DNA of 29,979 nucleotides from Ophioceras dolichostomum (lineage: Eukaryota > Ascomycota > Sordariomycetes > Magnaporthales > Ophioceraceae). Each line of letters opens with the position of its first letter. Position 1 is the first letter of the stretch. The position numbers were made by a program, and so were the translations under genes. The DNA lies in assembly GCA_003049485.1 (NCBI GenBank), contig PYST01000423.1:1-29979 (forward strand), given 5' to 3'. Positions 8,236 to 20,000 of this stretch are shown one piece after another. The notes under the pieces are model-generated. The model ran no database searches, was not told the origin of the DNA, and was given only the letters and a program-made list of their open reading frames with translations.

Positions 8236-11200
8236 ATGGTCTCAACCCTGCGTGATCTCCTCAGTCGATTCCTAGGAGCCAACGTGGGAAACACTGTCCA
8301 GGATGTTGCAGCCATCCAATGGATACAACGACGCCATGGTGTCCTGTTGGACCCAGAGCCCCTGGGTTACCGCAGCTCGTTGAACTACGCTGAAGACCCT
8401 CTGCTCACCACGCCTTTGCCATTGATCTTGGTGATTCAGAAATTATCGAGGTACATCAAGTCACAGGCCCAGTCCGGGGACGATAGTGACCTTATCCACC
8501 TGGCCCGTCTCGAAAAGCTCTCCAAGACATGCTACGAATCCCTTCTGGACTTCTATGAAGCAAATGAACGGGCTGCCCTTCGATCAACTCGCCGGATGGA
8601 AGTCATCAGCCACCTGGCGCTGAGGAACTTCATCCGGCACTTTCAGCTCCCTCTCGACCATCGGGGGCCTAGAAAACCTGTCATAGCTGTGGCGATCCCG
8701 AACGGCCCACTACTGGCGGCGGTCATACTCGCTGTGGCAACCAAGTACATTGCGGCGCCGATTAACCCAGCCGTTGGACGAGCTCAGTTCAAGGCAGATG
8801 TTCTGCAGGCACGGGCAAATGCAGTCATTGTCACGTCTTCCGACATCAACAGGTTGGGGCTTCGAGACCCGTGGCGACAAGGGAATGACGGCATTCGTCT
8901 TTTTACCGTGGAAACGGACGCCAGGATTGCTAGGATCCAGCTACAGGATGGCGACGACTGGTCGAGCGAGTCAGCATCGCAGAAGATGGCCGGATCATCT
9001 CTGGCTGTGAACGGACCTGAAGACATTTGCCTCACTTTGTTCACGAGTGGCACGTCCGGTGCAAAGAAGGTGGTCCCCATCACCGTCCATGCTGTCATCA
9101 TCGGCGCCGCCTCCAACACCGCGGCCTGGGGCCTGGGTGCAGAAGATGTGTGTCTTAATATGATGCCACTCTACCACATGTTCGTCTCTCTCTGTCTCTC
9201 CTTCAATGCTAATCCCTGCCCCGCTCCATTCAAAGTCATCACCCGTCTCTAACGTTCTCAGCGGTTGCAAAGTGGAGGTCTGATCCGGAACATCTTCTCC
9301 CCAATCTTCTCAGGAGGCTCGACCATCTGCTGCCCTGCCTTCGATCCCGGTCTTTTTTGGGATCTCATGACCGAACAAAGCCCAACATGCTACTACGCCT
9401 CGCCGTCGATGCACGCCCTGATCCTTGACAATGCCCCTGAATTCAGCGGAGGGGTGAAGAGGAGCAATACAGGTAGCAGCATGCGTCTCGTCTGCAACGC
9501 TGCGGGCGGCTTGCTCCCATCCCTTGCTTCCCGGATTCGGGACTGTTTCAACTGCGTCGTGCTTCCGAGCTATGGAATGACAGAGTGAGTACACACGGCA
9601 GATGTCTCGCATGTCCGCCTCTATTATCCACGTCCTAGAAAGAGCTAACAGAAAGTGCAACGTCCAGGTGCATGCCCATCTCTTCGCCCCCTCTCAACTA
9701 TGCTCTCGACCGGCTCGGTGCATCCGGACTCGCCACAGGTCCTGACATAGCCATCCTGGACTGGTCGGACAATCCAGTGCGTCTAGGAGCGGGCTCTGTC
9801 GGCCGGATTGGCGTCAAGGGCGGACCGATCTTCTCCGGTTATCTTCTGCCAAGCGGCGAACTCGACAAGAGCTGCTTCACGACTGACGGGTGGTTCGACA
9901 CAGGGGATCTCGGGTATCTCGATGAGGACGGCTATCTGTACGTCACGGGGAGGAGCAAAGAAGTCATCAATCGCGGTGGTGAGTTGATCTCTCCACTTGA
10001 GATTGAGAATGCCATCATGACCGCCGCTATGACGACCGCCTCTCCACTGTACGGACGTATTGTCCAGACGCTAGCCTTCTCCGTGGCACACGATGTCCTC
10101 CAGGAGGTCGTCGGTGTCCTGCTCGTCTGTCCCCGCCAGGGCTCATTGCCACGGCCTGGGCTCAGGACACTCCATCAAGCTTTGGTCCACACTCTGCAGC
10201 AAGCAAAGCTACCGGCGCTGGTCGTGTACATGGACGACCTACCGAGAAATAACGGCAAACTTCTCCGCATCCGGTTGGCGGAACGGCTCGGCATATCTGA
10301 GCTCACCGACTCAACGCCGTATCTTGGACGACATTGGGAGGCGCGGTGCCCGGAGCCTGACACACCTCTGTCGGTCGCGATAAAGTCCACTATGTCTGCA
10401 ATCGATCTTGGCACCGTTGCACAGGCTTTGGCGACGGCCATTCCTGCCCAAACAACTTCGCATTCTTGGATAGACTCCACAGAGGGATCCGTCCACGTAG
10501 TTATAGCTCCTTGCGAGGACTCAAGCAACACGGCCCATCTGAAGCCTGAGTGGGTCGGAGAGCTCAGGGGCGAGCTAGGAAAGACGTTGGACGAATTCGC
10601 AGTCCCAACGCACTTCCACCACGTGCGGCATCCGCTTCCTATGACTGCCGACGGAAGAGGCGTCGACACCTTACGGCTGCAACTTCAGCTCAGAGATCAG
10701 CAACCCTCGCTGATAGAAGGAGGGATTACTGGTCACGAAGCACTGACTCCAGGGTCCATCGAAGGTCGGGTTTTAGACTCCTTTGCCAAGGTCCTTAAGC
10801 GGGGTCGGTCCGACATCCCCCTGGATGCCGACTTCTTCTCCATTGGAGGTGATTCTCTCCGAGCTGGCCGGCTGCTGGCCCTTCTCCGTTCCGAGTTCGG
10901 GAAACTGAGGGTGCCTATTCCCATCGAGCTCATCTTCAATCACCCTTCGGTGCTTAGCTTGTCGAGGTACATCCGGGAAAATAGCACCAGCACCAACCAA
11001 CACCAACAGAATCCCTCCTCGACGCAGTCAGAGGAGATGCAACGGCGGGTCATGGCGGGCGAGGGCGAGAAGAAAGATAGAGATAGCGGCACAGCCAACC
11101 CCGAGAAACACTACCCGTCGTCCTGTACCGAGGAGCCACAGCAACAATACCATCACCACCACCCGACAGACACAGACGATCCGACCACAACCACAACCAC

Positions 11201-14177
11201 AACCACAACCACAACCTACAGCTCAACCCGACCAGGCCTCCTCCTCTGCCAGCTAATCCCCATGCTCATAGTCTACCCCCTCCGCCGCTCCTTCACCTGG
11301 ACCGCCTTCATCGTCTCGCTCAGCTTCACGCAGAACTGGCCCACCCACCCCACCGTCCACGGCCGCATGCTGAACCTGACGGCCTGCGTCCTCTTCTCCC
11401 GGACCCTCACGCGCGTCGTCGTGCCCTGGGTCGGCATAGCCGCCAAGTGGCTCATCGTCGGCCGCTACCGCGAGGGCGTGTATCCCATGTGGGGCCCCTA
11501 CCACACGCGGTGGTGGATGGCCCAGAAGATAGTCGACGTGTGCGGCCTCGGCGTGTTCTCGGCCACCAACACCTCGCGGGTGTGGTACTGCCGCCTGATG
11601 GGCGCGAGCGTGGGCAAGAACGTCACGCTGGGGCCGGGGGCGGCGCAAACGGGGCTGGGGGAGTGGGACCTGCTGAAGATAGGCGACGGCGCCACGCTGG
11701 ACGCGAGGTGTCTTTGCAGGCCGTTCGCGGGCGAGCGCGGCGCAAGCATGTACCTCGGCCGGATCGTCATCGGGCGCAACGCGTGCGTGGGCGTCGCGTC
11801 CGTCGTCGCCCCCGGGACGATAGTTCCCGACGGCGCGTGCGTGGGGCCGAACTCGTCGAGCTGGGAGCTGCGGGACGCGGACGAGGCGCACAGGGAGGTG
11901 TCGGCCACACGAGTTCCGAGCCCGCACTGGGCGCTCACGCTGTTCGTGACGGCGCCCCTCAGCTTCCTCAGCTGGACGCTGGCGCTGGTGCCGTGGTTCG
12001 CGGGGCTCGTGGGGCTCGTCATGGGCGAGCCGGAGGACTCGAGGAACCCGCTGTACAGCATCCTGCAGTGGTTCGCGGCCACGCACCGCGTCGGGTACCA
12101 CTACCTCGCGCTCGTGCTGAGGACGTTCTTCTCGCCGTTTGTGATCTTCGGCTTCGCCGTCGCGGTGCGGTGGCTGCTGGACTGGATGTTTGGACCGTTG
12201 AGCGAGACGACGACGACAACGACGACTACGAGCAAGGCGACTACTGGGGCTGTTGACGATCTGGATATAGGGACAGAGACGTCGGCGGCCACGGCATCGG
12301 CGTCGGCATCGACATCAGCTGCGGCATCCGCGTCCACAGCGAAGCCCAGGAGAGGCCAATTGGACGTGTGGCGCATGTCGCTGATGCGCACACTCATGCC
12401 CGCGTCGCAACTGCGCGCGCTGACGGAGCTGTTCGGGCACCACTACGAGGGCACATCGTGGGCCATCCGGCTGCTGGGCGGGAAGGTGGGCAAGCGCGTG
12501 TATTGGCCCGGCACTGGTCCTGCCATCGGCGACTACCATCTGCTGGACGTGGGCGACGACGTGGTCTTCGGGTCGAGGTCGCACCTCGTCACGTCGGACG
12601 GGCTCGGGTCCGAGAAGATCACCATCGAGGACAGGGCCATGGTCGCCGACCGCGTGGTGGTGTTGCCGGGGGTGACGGTCGGAGAGCAGACCACGCTTGG
12701 CTCGGGCGCCGTGACGAGGCGTGGGAGGCGGTATGCTGAGAACAGGACGTACGTCGGGTCGAGGGGTGGGGATGCGGTCTTCTTATCATCGTCGGGAGCG
12801 GCACGGCCGCAAAATCGGGGAGCAGGAGGTAGAGGAGGAGGAGGAACGATGCCGATAGCCAATCCCAGTCAAGCCGAGGTCTCTAAGGCTTCTAAGGGAT
12901 TTCCCAGGAGAACGGCGTCGCCTACATTTGATTCGATGCGCCGCACGGGATCTATGGACATCGCGGAGGCCGACAAGCATGTGGACTTCTCCCCCGCGCC
13001 GGCTAAAGCGGCGACCGGCGGCGGACCGACAGCAGCAAGCGGCGGTATTCAGAACTTCGAGCCGCCTCTTCCCCATCCAGCATCTCACGGCCGCTCGACG
13101 CCCGCGCGCTTCTCGCGCCCCCGCTCTCGCAGGCCGAGCGACGCAGCCGCAGCCACCTCTGCTGCCACTTCCGCCACAACCGACTTCGAATCAGCCACGC
13201 CCTTCGGCCGCGCATTCTACCTCAAGCAGGCACCGTACTTCGTCCTAAACCAATTCCTCATCTTCCTCTACTCCACCTTCGCCACCCTCTTCACGGCTGT
13301 CTACTGGAACGTCCCCTCCATCTCCTCGATCCAGATCGTTGACGAGTTCTTCCGCTCGGCCCACTCGCCCATGGGCTCCGGCGCCTGGTGGGACGGCCCC
13401 GCGCTGTTCATCGTCTCCGCGGCCTTCACCACCGTGCTCCTGGCGCACATGTCCCTGGCCGCCCTCTTGTTCGTCGTGCTCGCCAAGCGCCTCCTCATCG
13501 GCGCCCACCGGGTCCCCGGCAACCACGACTGGGACGCCAGCCCCTACTGCCAGCGCTGGCAGGTGTTCCTGGCCGTCGAGCGCCTGCGCAGGCGGTGCTT
13601 CCGGGGACACGGCATACTGGGCATGCTGACGGGCACGCACTGGCTGGTACTGTACTTTCGCGCGCTGGGCGCCACCATCGGCAGGGACTGCGCGCTGTTC
13701 GCGAACGGCAGGCCGTCGCTGACGTTCACGGAGCCGGACCTGCTGACGCTGGGGGACCGCGTCGTGGTGGACGACGCGAGCCTCGTGGCGCACGTGAACT
13801 CGAGGGGCAGGTTCGACCTGAACAGGCTGGAGGTCGGGAACCGGTGCGTGCTGAGGTCGGGGAGCAGGCTGCTGAGCGGGGCGGCGATGAGGGACGACAG
13901 CTGCCTGATGGAGCACACGCTGGTCATGGCGGGGGATGTGGTCGAGGAGGGGGTCACGATGCAGGGGTGGCCGGCCGAGAGGTTCACGGGGACGAGGAGG
14001 TGCTGCTTGGAGCCGGGGCAACACCGCCACCACCACCACCAAAAGAAGCACAAGATTGGCGACAACGGAGGGGCAGAAGGAAAGGAGGGTGTGGTGAGAT
14101 GGCTGAACCTTCCCGAGGAGGCCGAGGAGGAGGAGAAGGGGCTTGTTGGTCGCCGTCGTAAGCAGGTCGAGTGTTAA
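8236..14177 (+). CDS. NRPS-like A-T protein with Pls-type membrane/LbH terminal region
   Basis: Three exons: 8236-9179, 9273-9584, 9668-14177; about 1921 residues. Intron 1 (GTTCGT donor, CTAAC branch, AAAG acceptor) rebuilds PLYHIGGLIRN. Intron 2 (GTGAGT, CTAAC, CCAG) rebuilds YGMTECMPISSPP. The adenylation domain has P-loop TSGTSG (270-275), YGMTE (~415-419), DTGDL (496-500) and GRSKEVINRGGE (513-524). The carrier domain has GGDSL with its phosphopantetheine Ser near 815 (codon 10854-10856). Then come poly-His/Thr linkers, hydrophobic segments (~943-1010), LbH hexapeptide module 1 (~1062-1153), two membrane segments (~1174-1260), LbH 2 (~1351-1452), two more (~1603-1696) and LbH 3 (~1746-1860). 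No classical condensation or thioesterase domain is seen. The order A-T-TM-LbH-TM-LbH-TM-LbH is that of epsilon-poly-L-lysine synthetase; family members polymerise or transfer a carrier-bound monomer at the membrane. Here the adenylation domain resembles acyl/aryl-CoA ligases (A4 His), so lysine as substrate is doubtful. Architecture is sure, product unknown. Confidence 0.9.
11184..11216 (+). repeat. ACCACA hexanucleotide microsatellite coding poly-Thr
   Basis: Alternating ACC and ACA codons give eleven consecutive Thr residues in the linker between the carrier domain and the first membrane segment, shortly after a His4 run. A second Thr-rich tract of ACG/ACA/ACT codons lies near 12208-12240 after the second pair of membrane segments. 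Both are in-frame, low-complexity interdomain linkers and likely length-variable. Confidence 0.85.
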
Positions 14178-14931
14178 TCAGAGTCCAGTCCATGGGAATC
14201 CATCGCCAGGATTCCTCCCTCACCTCCTGTCACGATTCGGCGTCGTCGAACCAACCAACCTTCGACGCCATCACCAAGGGCTTGGGCGTTCGCCCGGCGA
14301 TCGCCAACGACGACAAGATTCGCCGCCGTCTGGCGGCACGTGTCGAGAATTTACCGCCAAGGAGGACAACCGCGTCGAGGAGACGTACCCGACCTCGGCA
14401 GCGGAGACTCTACTACGTAAGGTACCTAGGGTACCTATGTAAGGCTATGTATTGTACTTCGTACCGTGCTCCCCACCTAGGTAGACAGTCTGTCCCTTGA
14501 GCCAGCCGTACTGTACCGTATAAGGTACCGTGGTGGGAAATACAATGCGAAACACATTACTTCCGCACGATACATCACACTACAGACCTCCGATATTGAC
14601 TTGGCTCTACATTCACAGGAACCGGGCCCCAAGCCGGGACCTGCGCCGAAAATGAATAGTGTCACTTATGGCCAATGGGATCTGGCACATCAGAGAATGG
14701 AGCCATCTCTTTAGCAAATCATCAAAAACGAGCCTGGAATTTCCTCAAGCTACTTAGCTACCTATTTGATACTACCAGTCCTGTTCCTCCTTTGTTAACA
14801 AGCAAGGTAAAAAAAAAAAAGCTAGAAATCATCGTCCAGATATTGGAAGAGAAGAGAGCGAAAAGACAGCAAAGAAATCCCTTTATCGTAACACATCATA
14901 AATCTGCTCAATTCATAACTCATCACACACA
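14178..14931. other. Convergent intergenic region
   Basis: Shared 3' flank of the plus-strand Pls-like gene and the minus-strand proline-rich gene. It holds repeated GGTACC words (a GGTACC-TAG-GGTACC near 14418-14432 and more around 14525), the second copy of the short dispersed element, and an A12 run near 14812. The two ORFs here (14143-14500) have no motif. No terminator can be assigned. Confidence 0.55.
14540..14560 (+). repeat. Short dispersed element, copy 2
   Basis: Matches 6632-6652 at 19 of 21 positions, again with GGTACC (14524-14529) just upstream and located about 360 bp after a stop codon. No terminal inverted repeat or target-site duplication is evident, so its nature is open. 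Confidence 0.45.
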
Positions 14932-17068
14932 TCACTCCCCAAGCTTCTCCATATCCCTCGAAAGCGACTTGGCCTGGTCCTTGGCGGCGACATCATCCTC
15001 GTCAGAGACCTCGCTGGCGGCTGCCGGAGAGGCGGACCGCGGAGGCGGAGGAGGCGGTAGATGAGACGGGAAGAAGCCGCCGGGGAGCGGGTTGGGGAAG
15101 GCCTCGCCGAGGACGATGGGCGGCGACAGCGGCGACGGCGGAGACGGCGGAGAGGCGTTGTCCAAGACGTACGGCGGGCGGTTGTGGTAAGAGGCGGCGG
15201 CCGGTCCAGCAGCAGCTGGAGCTGGAGCTGGAGGCGGGCGCGGGGGAATGGGGCCGAACATGGGGATGTGCATGGAGCCGAGCGAGCTTGGGGTGGTCAG
15301 GGCGGTGAAGGGGGCCAGGGGGGGTGGAGGGCCGTGCGAGGAGGAGCCGGGGTGTGAGTGTGAGTATGAGTGCTGGTAGGACGAGGCCGGAGAGGGCGGC
15401 CAGGATGAGGACGGAGATGGGTTCGTGAAGTACGGGTGCGGGTGCGGCGCGGGCGTCGGCATTGGCATTGGGCCACCCATTGGGCCACCACCCATTGGCA
15501 TCATCCCAGGCCGGAAGGGCGGCGGCGGCGGCGGCGAGCAGGGAGGCGGATGCGGCGGCACCAAACCGAGCGGGTTGAGGGGGTTCCTCATTGTCTGCGC
15601 GAAGACCGGCGGGCGATACACCGCGGGAGGGGCCGGGCGGGAGAAGTGGTAGGGAGGAGGCGGAGGGTGATGAGGGTGAGGTGCGCCGTACGGACGCATG
15701 TGGGGAGGCAGGGGAGGAGCAGGATACGGCGCCTGGCCGAAGGGGCAGGGATGCCGGCTTCCCATGAGCGGGCGACCCTGGTGGTGCGGCGCCGGCATGG
15801 GCGGCGGCGGGATGCGAGGGGTCGTCAGGAGACACGACGGCCGCGGGGTCGGGGCCATGTACGGGCCCGGGGTATGCGGCGCAACCGGGGCCGGAGGCGG
15901 CGGGGCGGGGCGCCTCCTGAGCGCCGGGCGAGGGAACGCCGCACGCGGGGCCTCGTCGTAGTCGTCGTCGTCGTCATCCAGATACCCGCTCTTCCTGATG
16001 TCGTGGGCGAGTACACGGTTGAGAGCGGCGGTGCGGGCAGAAATCCTTCCGAGGCGGACCCGCTCGCCGTCGACGTCGCGCCACGGGTTGGTGCGTCGGC
16101 CGTAATGGGTCAGGTGCTCGGTGGTGCCCGCGGCGCCGGGGCTGCCGCTGTTGACGAGCGTGCCCATGACGACGACGAAGAACTCGGTTTCCTGGCCGCC
16201 GCGGGTGTTGTCCTTCCACCAGCGGAAGCGGTGGCGGCGGGCGGGCGTGGCCTCCACCTTGGCGAAGCGGTGGCGCAGGCGCTCCTGGATGGACACGACG
16301 GCGAACTCGCGCTGGTGGGTGGTCGTGCTGGAGTGGTCGGAGCGGTCGCGCAGGAGGTCGCTCAGCTCAGCCTGGACCCGGTGCGGGAGCTTGCGGATGC
16401 GGCCGTCGATCGCATCGTCGTACGGCGTTCGCCCCTTGCGGGAGAAGATGCGACGCAGCGGGAGGCAGCTGCTGCTCGCGCGCTTGGCGCCGTGGTACTC
16501 GTCGAGGGCGGCGAGGTGCAGGGCGGCCAGCTGGTCCTGGTTGTGGTCCGTCGACTCGACGGCCACGCGGTTGTCCGGGTACTGGAAGTCCTGCCGGGCC
16601 TCGATGCCCAGGACACGGGTGCCGCTGATGAGCTCCTCCTCATCGGGAGCCACAAACACGACCCAACCCTCGTAGACAGGCTTAGAGATATCCTCGACCT
16701 TGTTCAGGCGGCTGTGTGGGGGTGATGAGACAATCCCGAGTTAGTTAGACGACAAGTTGAGACATTGGAACAGACTAACTGTCCAGTGGTCGATAATACA
16801 ATGGGATGGGCGAAGGGCGATTACAACACGAAAGAATTCAAAATAGAGAATAAGACAAGACATACAATGCCTTCCGGCGGTGCAGCCCATCCACGGTGTA
16901 AAGAGAGCGAAGAGAGTCGTTGTCGCTGCTCCAGTCGCTCACAGTAGCCACGTCATCATAGTCGCAGGGGAGGGTGTATTCAGAGTCGTAGCCCGACTCA
17001 ACGCTGTAGATGTCGCTATGGGCATCCTCGGCCATCGCAGCCGCCTCGAGGTCTGAAGGAACTCCCAT
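14932..17068 (-). CDS. Hypothetical protein, acidic N-terminus and proline-rich C-terminal half
   Basis: Two exons: 17068-16866 and 16711-14932, about 660 residues. The 154-nt intron has a perfect GTATGT donor, CTAAC branch sites and a CACAG acceptor; splicing joins phase 2 to one base. The first ATG with good context (CACGATGG) is at 17068; a TTG further up is not used. Residues 1-66 are acidic and Ser/Tyr-rich (GYDSEY, DYDDVATVSDWSSDND). Residues ~70-320 look folded (VEDISKPVYEGWVVFVAPDEEE, WWKDNT, FFVVVMGTLVNSG). An acidic DDDDDDYDEAP block follows, then a ~300-residue Pro/Gly/His/Met-rich tail. The C-terminus is charged (SDEDDVAAKDQAKSLSRDME). I do not recognise a family or catalytic motif; the pattern suggests a scaffold or RNA/cytoskeleton-associated protein, which is only a guess. 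Clean splice signals and consistent coding character argue it is a real gene. Confidence 0.8.
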
Positions 17069-20000
17069 CGTGATTGAAAAACCCAAACGGTCTCTCGCAC
17101 CCTCTTCGGTACTGAGGGGTTGACGAGAAATTGGTGATGGGTGGTGAAATGGGGAGGTAACTAGACTCGACTATGATTCGTAGGCAGCGAGGCAATGAGG
17201 CAGCAGGCAAAGCGAGTGGGGCAGGGGTTGAACGAGGAATCGCCCAGGAGGCTACGGACGACTGACTAGTATCCCGACCTGTCAATGCGCAAATTGAGCA
17301 GGCGGGAGGAGTTGAACAAAAATGACCGTGGACCTAGCTTCACACAGGACGGACGGACGGTGGGAAGAGAAAGAGGACGAAATCAATTGAAGGATGGGAA
17401 GCGGGATGGCGGAGGTTAATGTACCTCAGGCGGCACCGGAGGGAGGTGGTGGAAGCAAGGGCAATGGTGGTGTGGTGTGGGTGGTCACTGTTGTGGCAGA
17501 GGGGCTGCTTGACTGCTCGACTGCGCAAAAGTGCCGGCGCTGGAGCCAGGGGTGGGGGAAGGAGGGATTAGCGTCAGGCTGCCCCGGAGGAAACACGGGG
17601 CAGACCCAGGCTCGCCAGGACTAGGGAACAAGACACGTAGGATAATCACAATGGAAGTTCCTAGTCGAGGGAATTGTGCAGTACTAAAGATGCAGAAATA
17701 ATCAATGGATCAGCGATAGGGTCAGTCAGGGTGATGGGGATGTGTGGGAAGCTCTACCGGAAGAGACCAGAATGAAAGCTGGCAGCTCTCAGCGGCGCGA
17801 AGTCCTAGTACTACTACCATGTCGATGCGCAAAGAGTGCGCAGCGCGGGGACATTTTGGATACGTGCACCTACTGCCACCGACATTGGATACGGGATGGA
17901 GGGATGTGCTGCCTAGTTGCGTCGCGCGGAGACAGCTTATTCCAAGCGATCGAGAGGGATTTCTTTCGATCGAAAGGGAATAGCTAGCCTCCCCGCCCTC
18001 GTCCTCACATCCTAGCATCCTGGCTTCCTCTCTCACTCAGACTTTTTCTCAGTCTGGGGAGCCTCACTGACCACTTCGTCCTCCCACCTTCTCACCCACC
18101 TTCTCACCCGAGCTGCAGGAGCCGGCCAATGGGGGCCGGTCTCGCCGGTCACTGCATGTCGTCTTCTTCCCCATTCGCTCGCCTCCCCACGAGAGCCAGC
18201 CAGTCAGGTTCTTGCGGGATATCTGTGGAGTGGGTTTGGTCTCGTTCTGTCCTGAAGGGGGGAGATGCTGCCTGCGGCGAAACGAAAGTAAACCGGCACC
18301 CACCCGTCCAGCCGTCGCGATGTGACTGTGGTCCATGTCATCCATGGACGGACATGAGCAGCAGCAGCAGCTTCCTGCAGCTCTGTCTGCATTCCTGTGC
18401 TCCTGCATTCTCAGCAAGCGTGACCCAGAGAGCTGCACGCTAACGCTCAACATTGACCAACGGCAAGGGGGAAAACGGCGCTCATTGGAACGATGCACTG
18501 CATGGCGCCATTGACCCAGCTTCGACTGAGGCGGAGTGCTTCTGGTCCATAGTACTCCACAGGGCAGCCAAGGGGCAGGTACCTCGTCTCTCGGTGCTGC
18601 TACGCTGCACATCGAAGTATGTCAAGTCTGGACTCTCACTCACTCAGTCACTCTACCATCCCTTCTTTCGCCCATATCGTCAGTTGATAACTGCAGGACT
18701 ATGAAGCGGTTTGCTGACATCCCCCCCTCCTCTCCGATAGCTCGATGTGACGGTGGGGGGGGAAGAGGAAGAGGGGGGGCTTGGATTGGCTTGGCCCACC
18801 TCTTGGCTGCCTCAACGTTGATTGGCCATCTGTCAACAACCGCCAGGCCATTCCCTCCACCTTCAGCCGCAAGCTTCAAGGGTGAATTGGTGGCCTCTCG
18901 GAACTTCTGTCATGCTCAGAGGGATTTCGGATTATCTCCAGAGAGCGCCCTCAACTGAAGACTTCGGTTGCTTACCTATACTCCGAAGGTAGTACCTTGT
19001 TGATAATGGTATCAGAATGAAGCGGGGTTTGGGAGGGAAACACGAGCATGTCCCTTTCCGGTCCCCTCTTCTTCGTCACCGAGCCCAGCACCCTCCGGCA
19101 CCTCTCCAGCCAGCCAGGCCAGGCTGCTGCTCCTTGCCAAGCACCAACAAGCAGCCACATTTACTCAATTGAGTGCCACGATTCTGCAGTCGCCCGGCGA
19201 GGAATTTATGCGAGAGAGTGACGGACGCCTGGCCCCGACGTGTCACCTCAGTAAGACTCGCCCGGTTTTGCAGCGCACCGATTCGTCAACAAACAGGGAA
19301 GACTGTCCGCTGGCTGACTGGCTGGCTGGCCTCTTTTTATGGCCCAACAGCCAACAGCGCCCGGGTTCTAGGTTCACTTTGCGCGGCGAAAGAAGGAAGG
19401 GCCATGATGCCAGAAAGGACCTCCAGCTAGACTTAGTGTGTCTATCTCTGACCTAACTTGGCCGCCTCCGGAGACACTCTGGTAGCCGCTGTCACCACCA
19501 CAGGGCTGGCAGCAATGAAGATCGACTGTACGAAGAAAAACCTCTCGGCCATTCATGGTTGTGGTGCCGAAAAGATCCTGTCCAGGGCCTCAAAAACAGG
19601 CCGCCTGGTCGGTCTGGCCCTCGAAATATGACGCTGTGAAACCGACGGACCGGCATGATCCCCCTTCGACTGACAACTGTCGCTGCAGTCTGCCTGGTCC
19701 CCCCGCCCTCTCTTCCTCCAGCGCTCTCTGCGTGCCTTACCAATCAAGGTACCCGTCGGCTGGTCACATGCAGTGACTATCTGGCCGTCCCATCCCATCC
19801 CATCCCGTCCCGGCCTTTCGTCATTGATACGAGGCCGATGTTTCCTTGTCCTCGTTCCTCCACCGCCTTTTCTCTCACGCCTCCTTCCACCATCAACCAA
19901 ACGTCCGACTCCCAAAAATAGCAGTGCTATTTGACCGGAGCACAACAAGGCTTCAGCACGTAGGCCTTGCACTTCAGGCAGCTTTCTAGAGGACTTCGTT

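Noticed and set aside
11253..12101. 282-codon minus-strand ORF (and 13245-14051 minus, 11447-12256 plus)
   Set aside because: High-GC shadow frames of the Pls-like gene, Arg/Pro/Ala-rich, no motif.
14415..14435. GGTACC-TAG-GGTACC as a palindromic operator or transposon end
   Set aside because: Similar TAGGTACC words are scattered in this window (22425, 24207, 26297) and appear to be a general compositional feature; no flanking inverted repeats seen.
15436..16725. 429-codon plus-strand Arg/Gly-rich ORF
   Set aside because: Antisense of the proline-rich gene, whose spliced minus-strand model has clean introns and a sensible start.
18064..18612. 182-codon minus-strand ORF as a gene
   Set aside because: Composition like random translated GC-rich DNA, no domain, no supporting splice sites.
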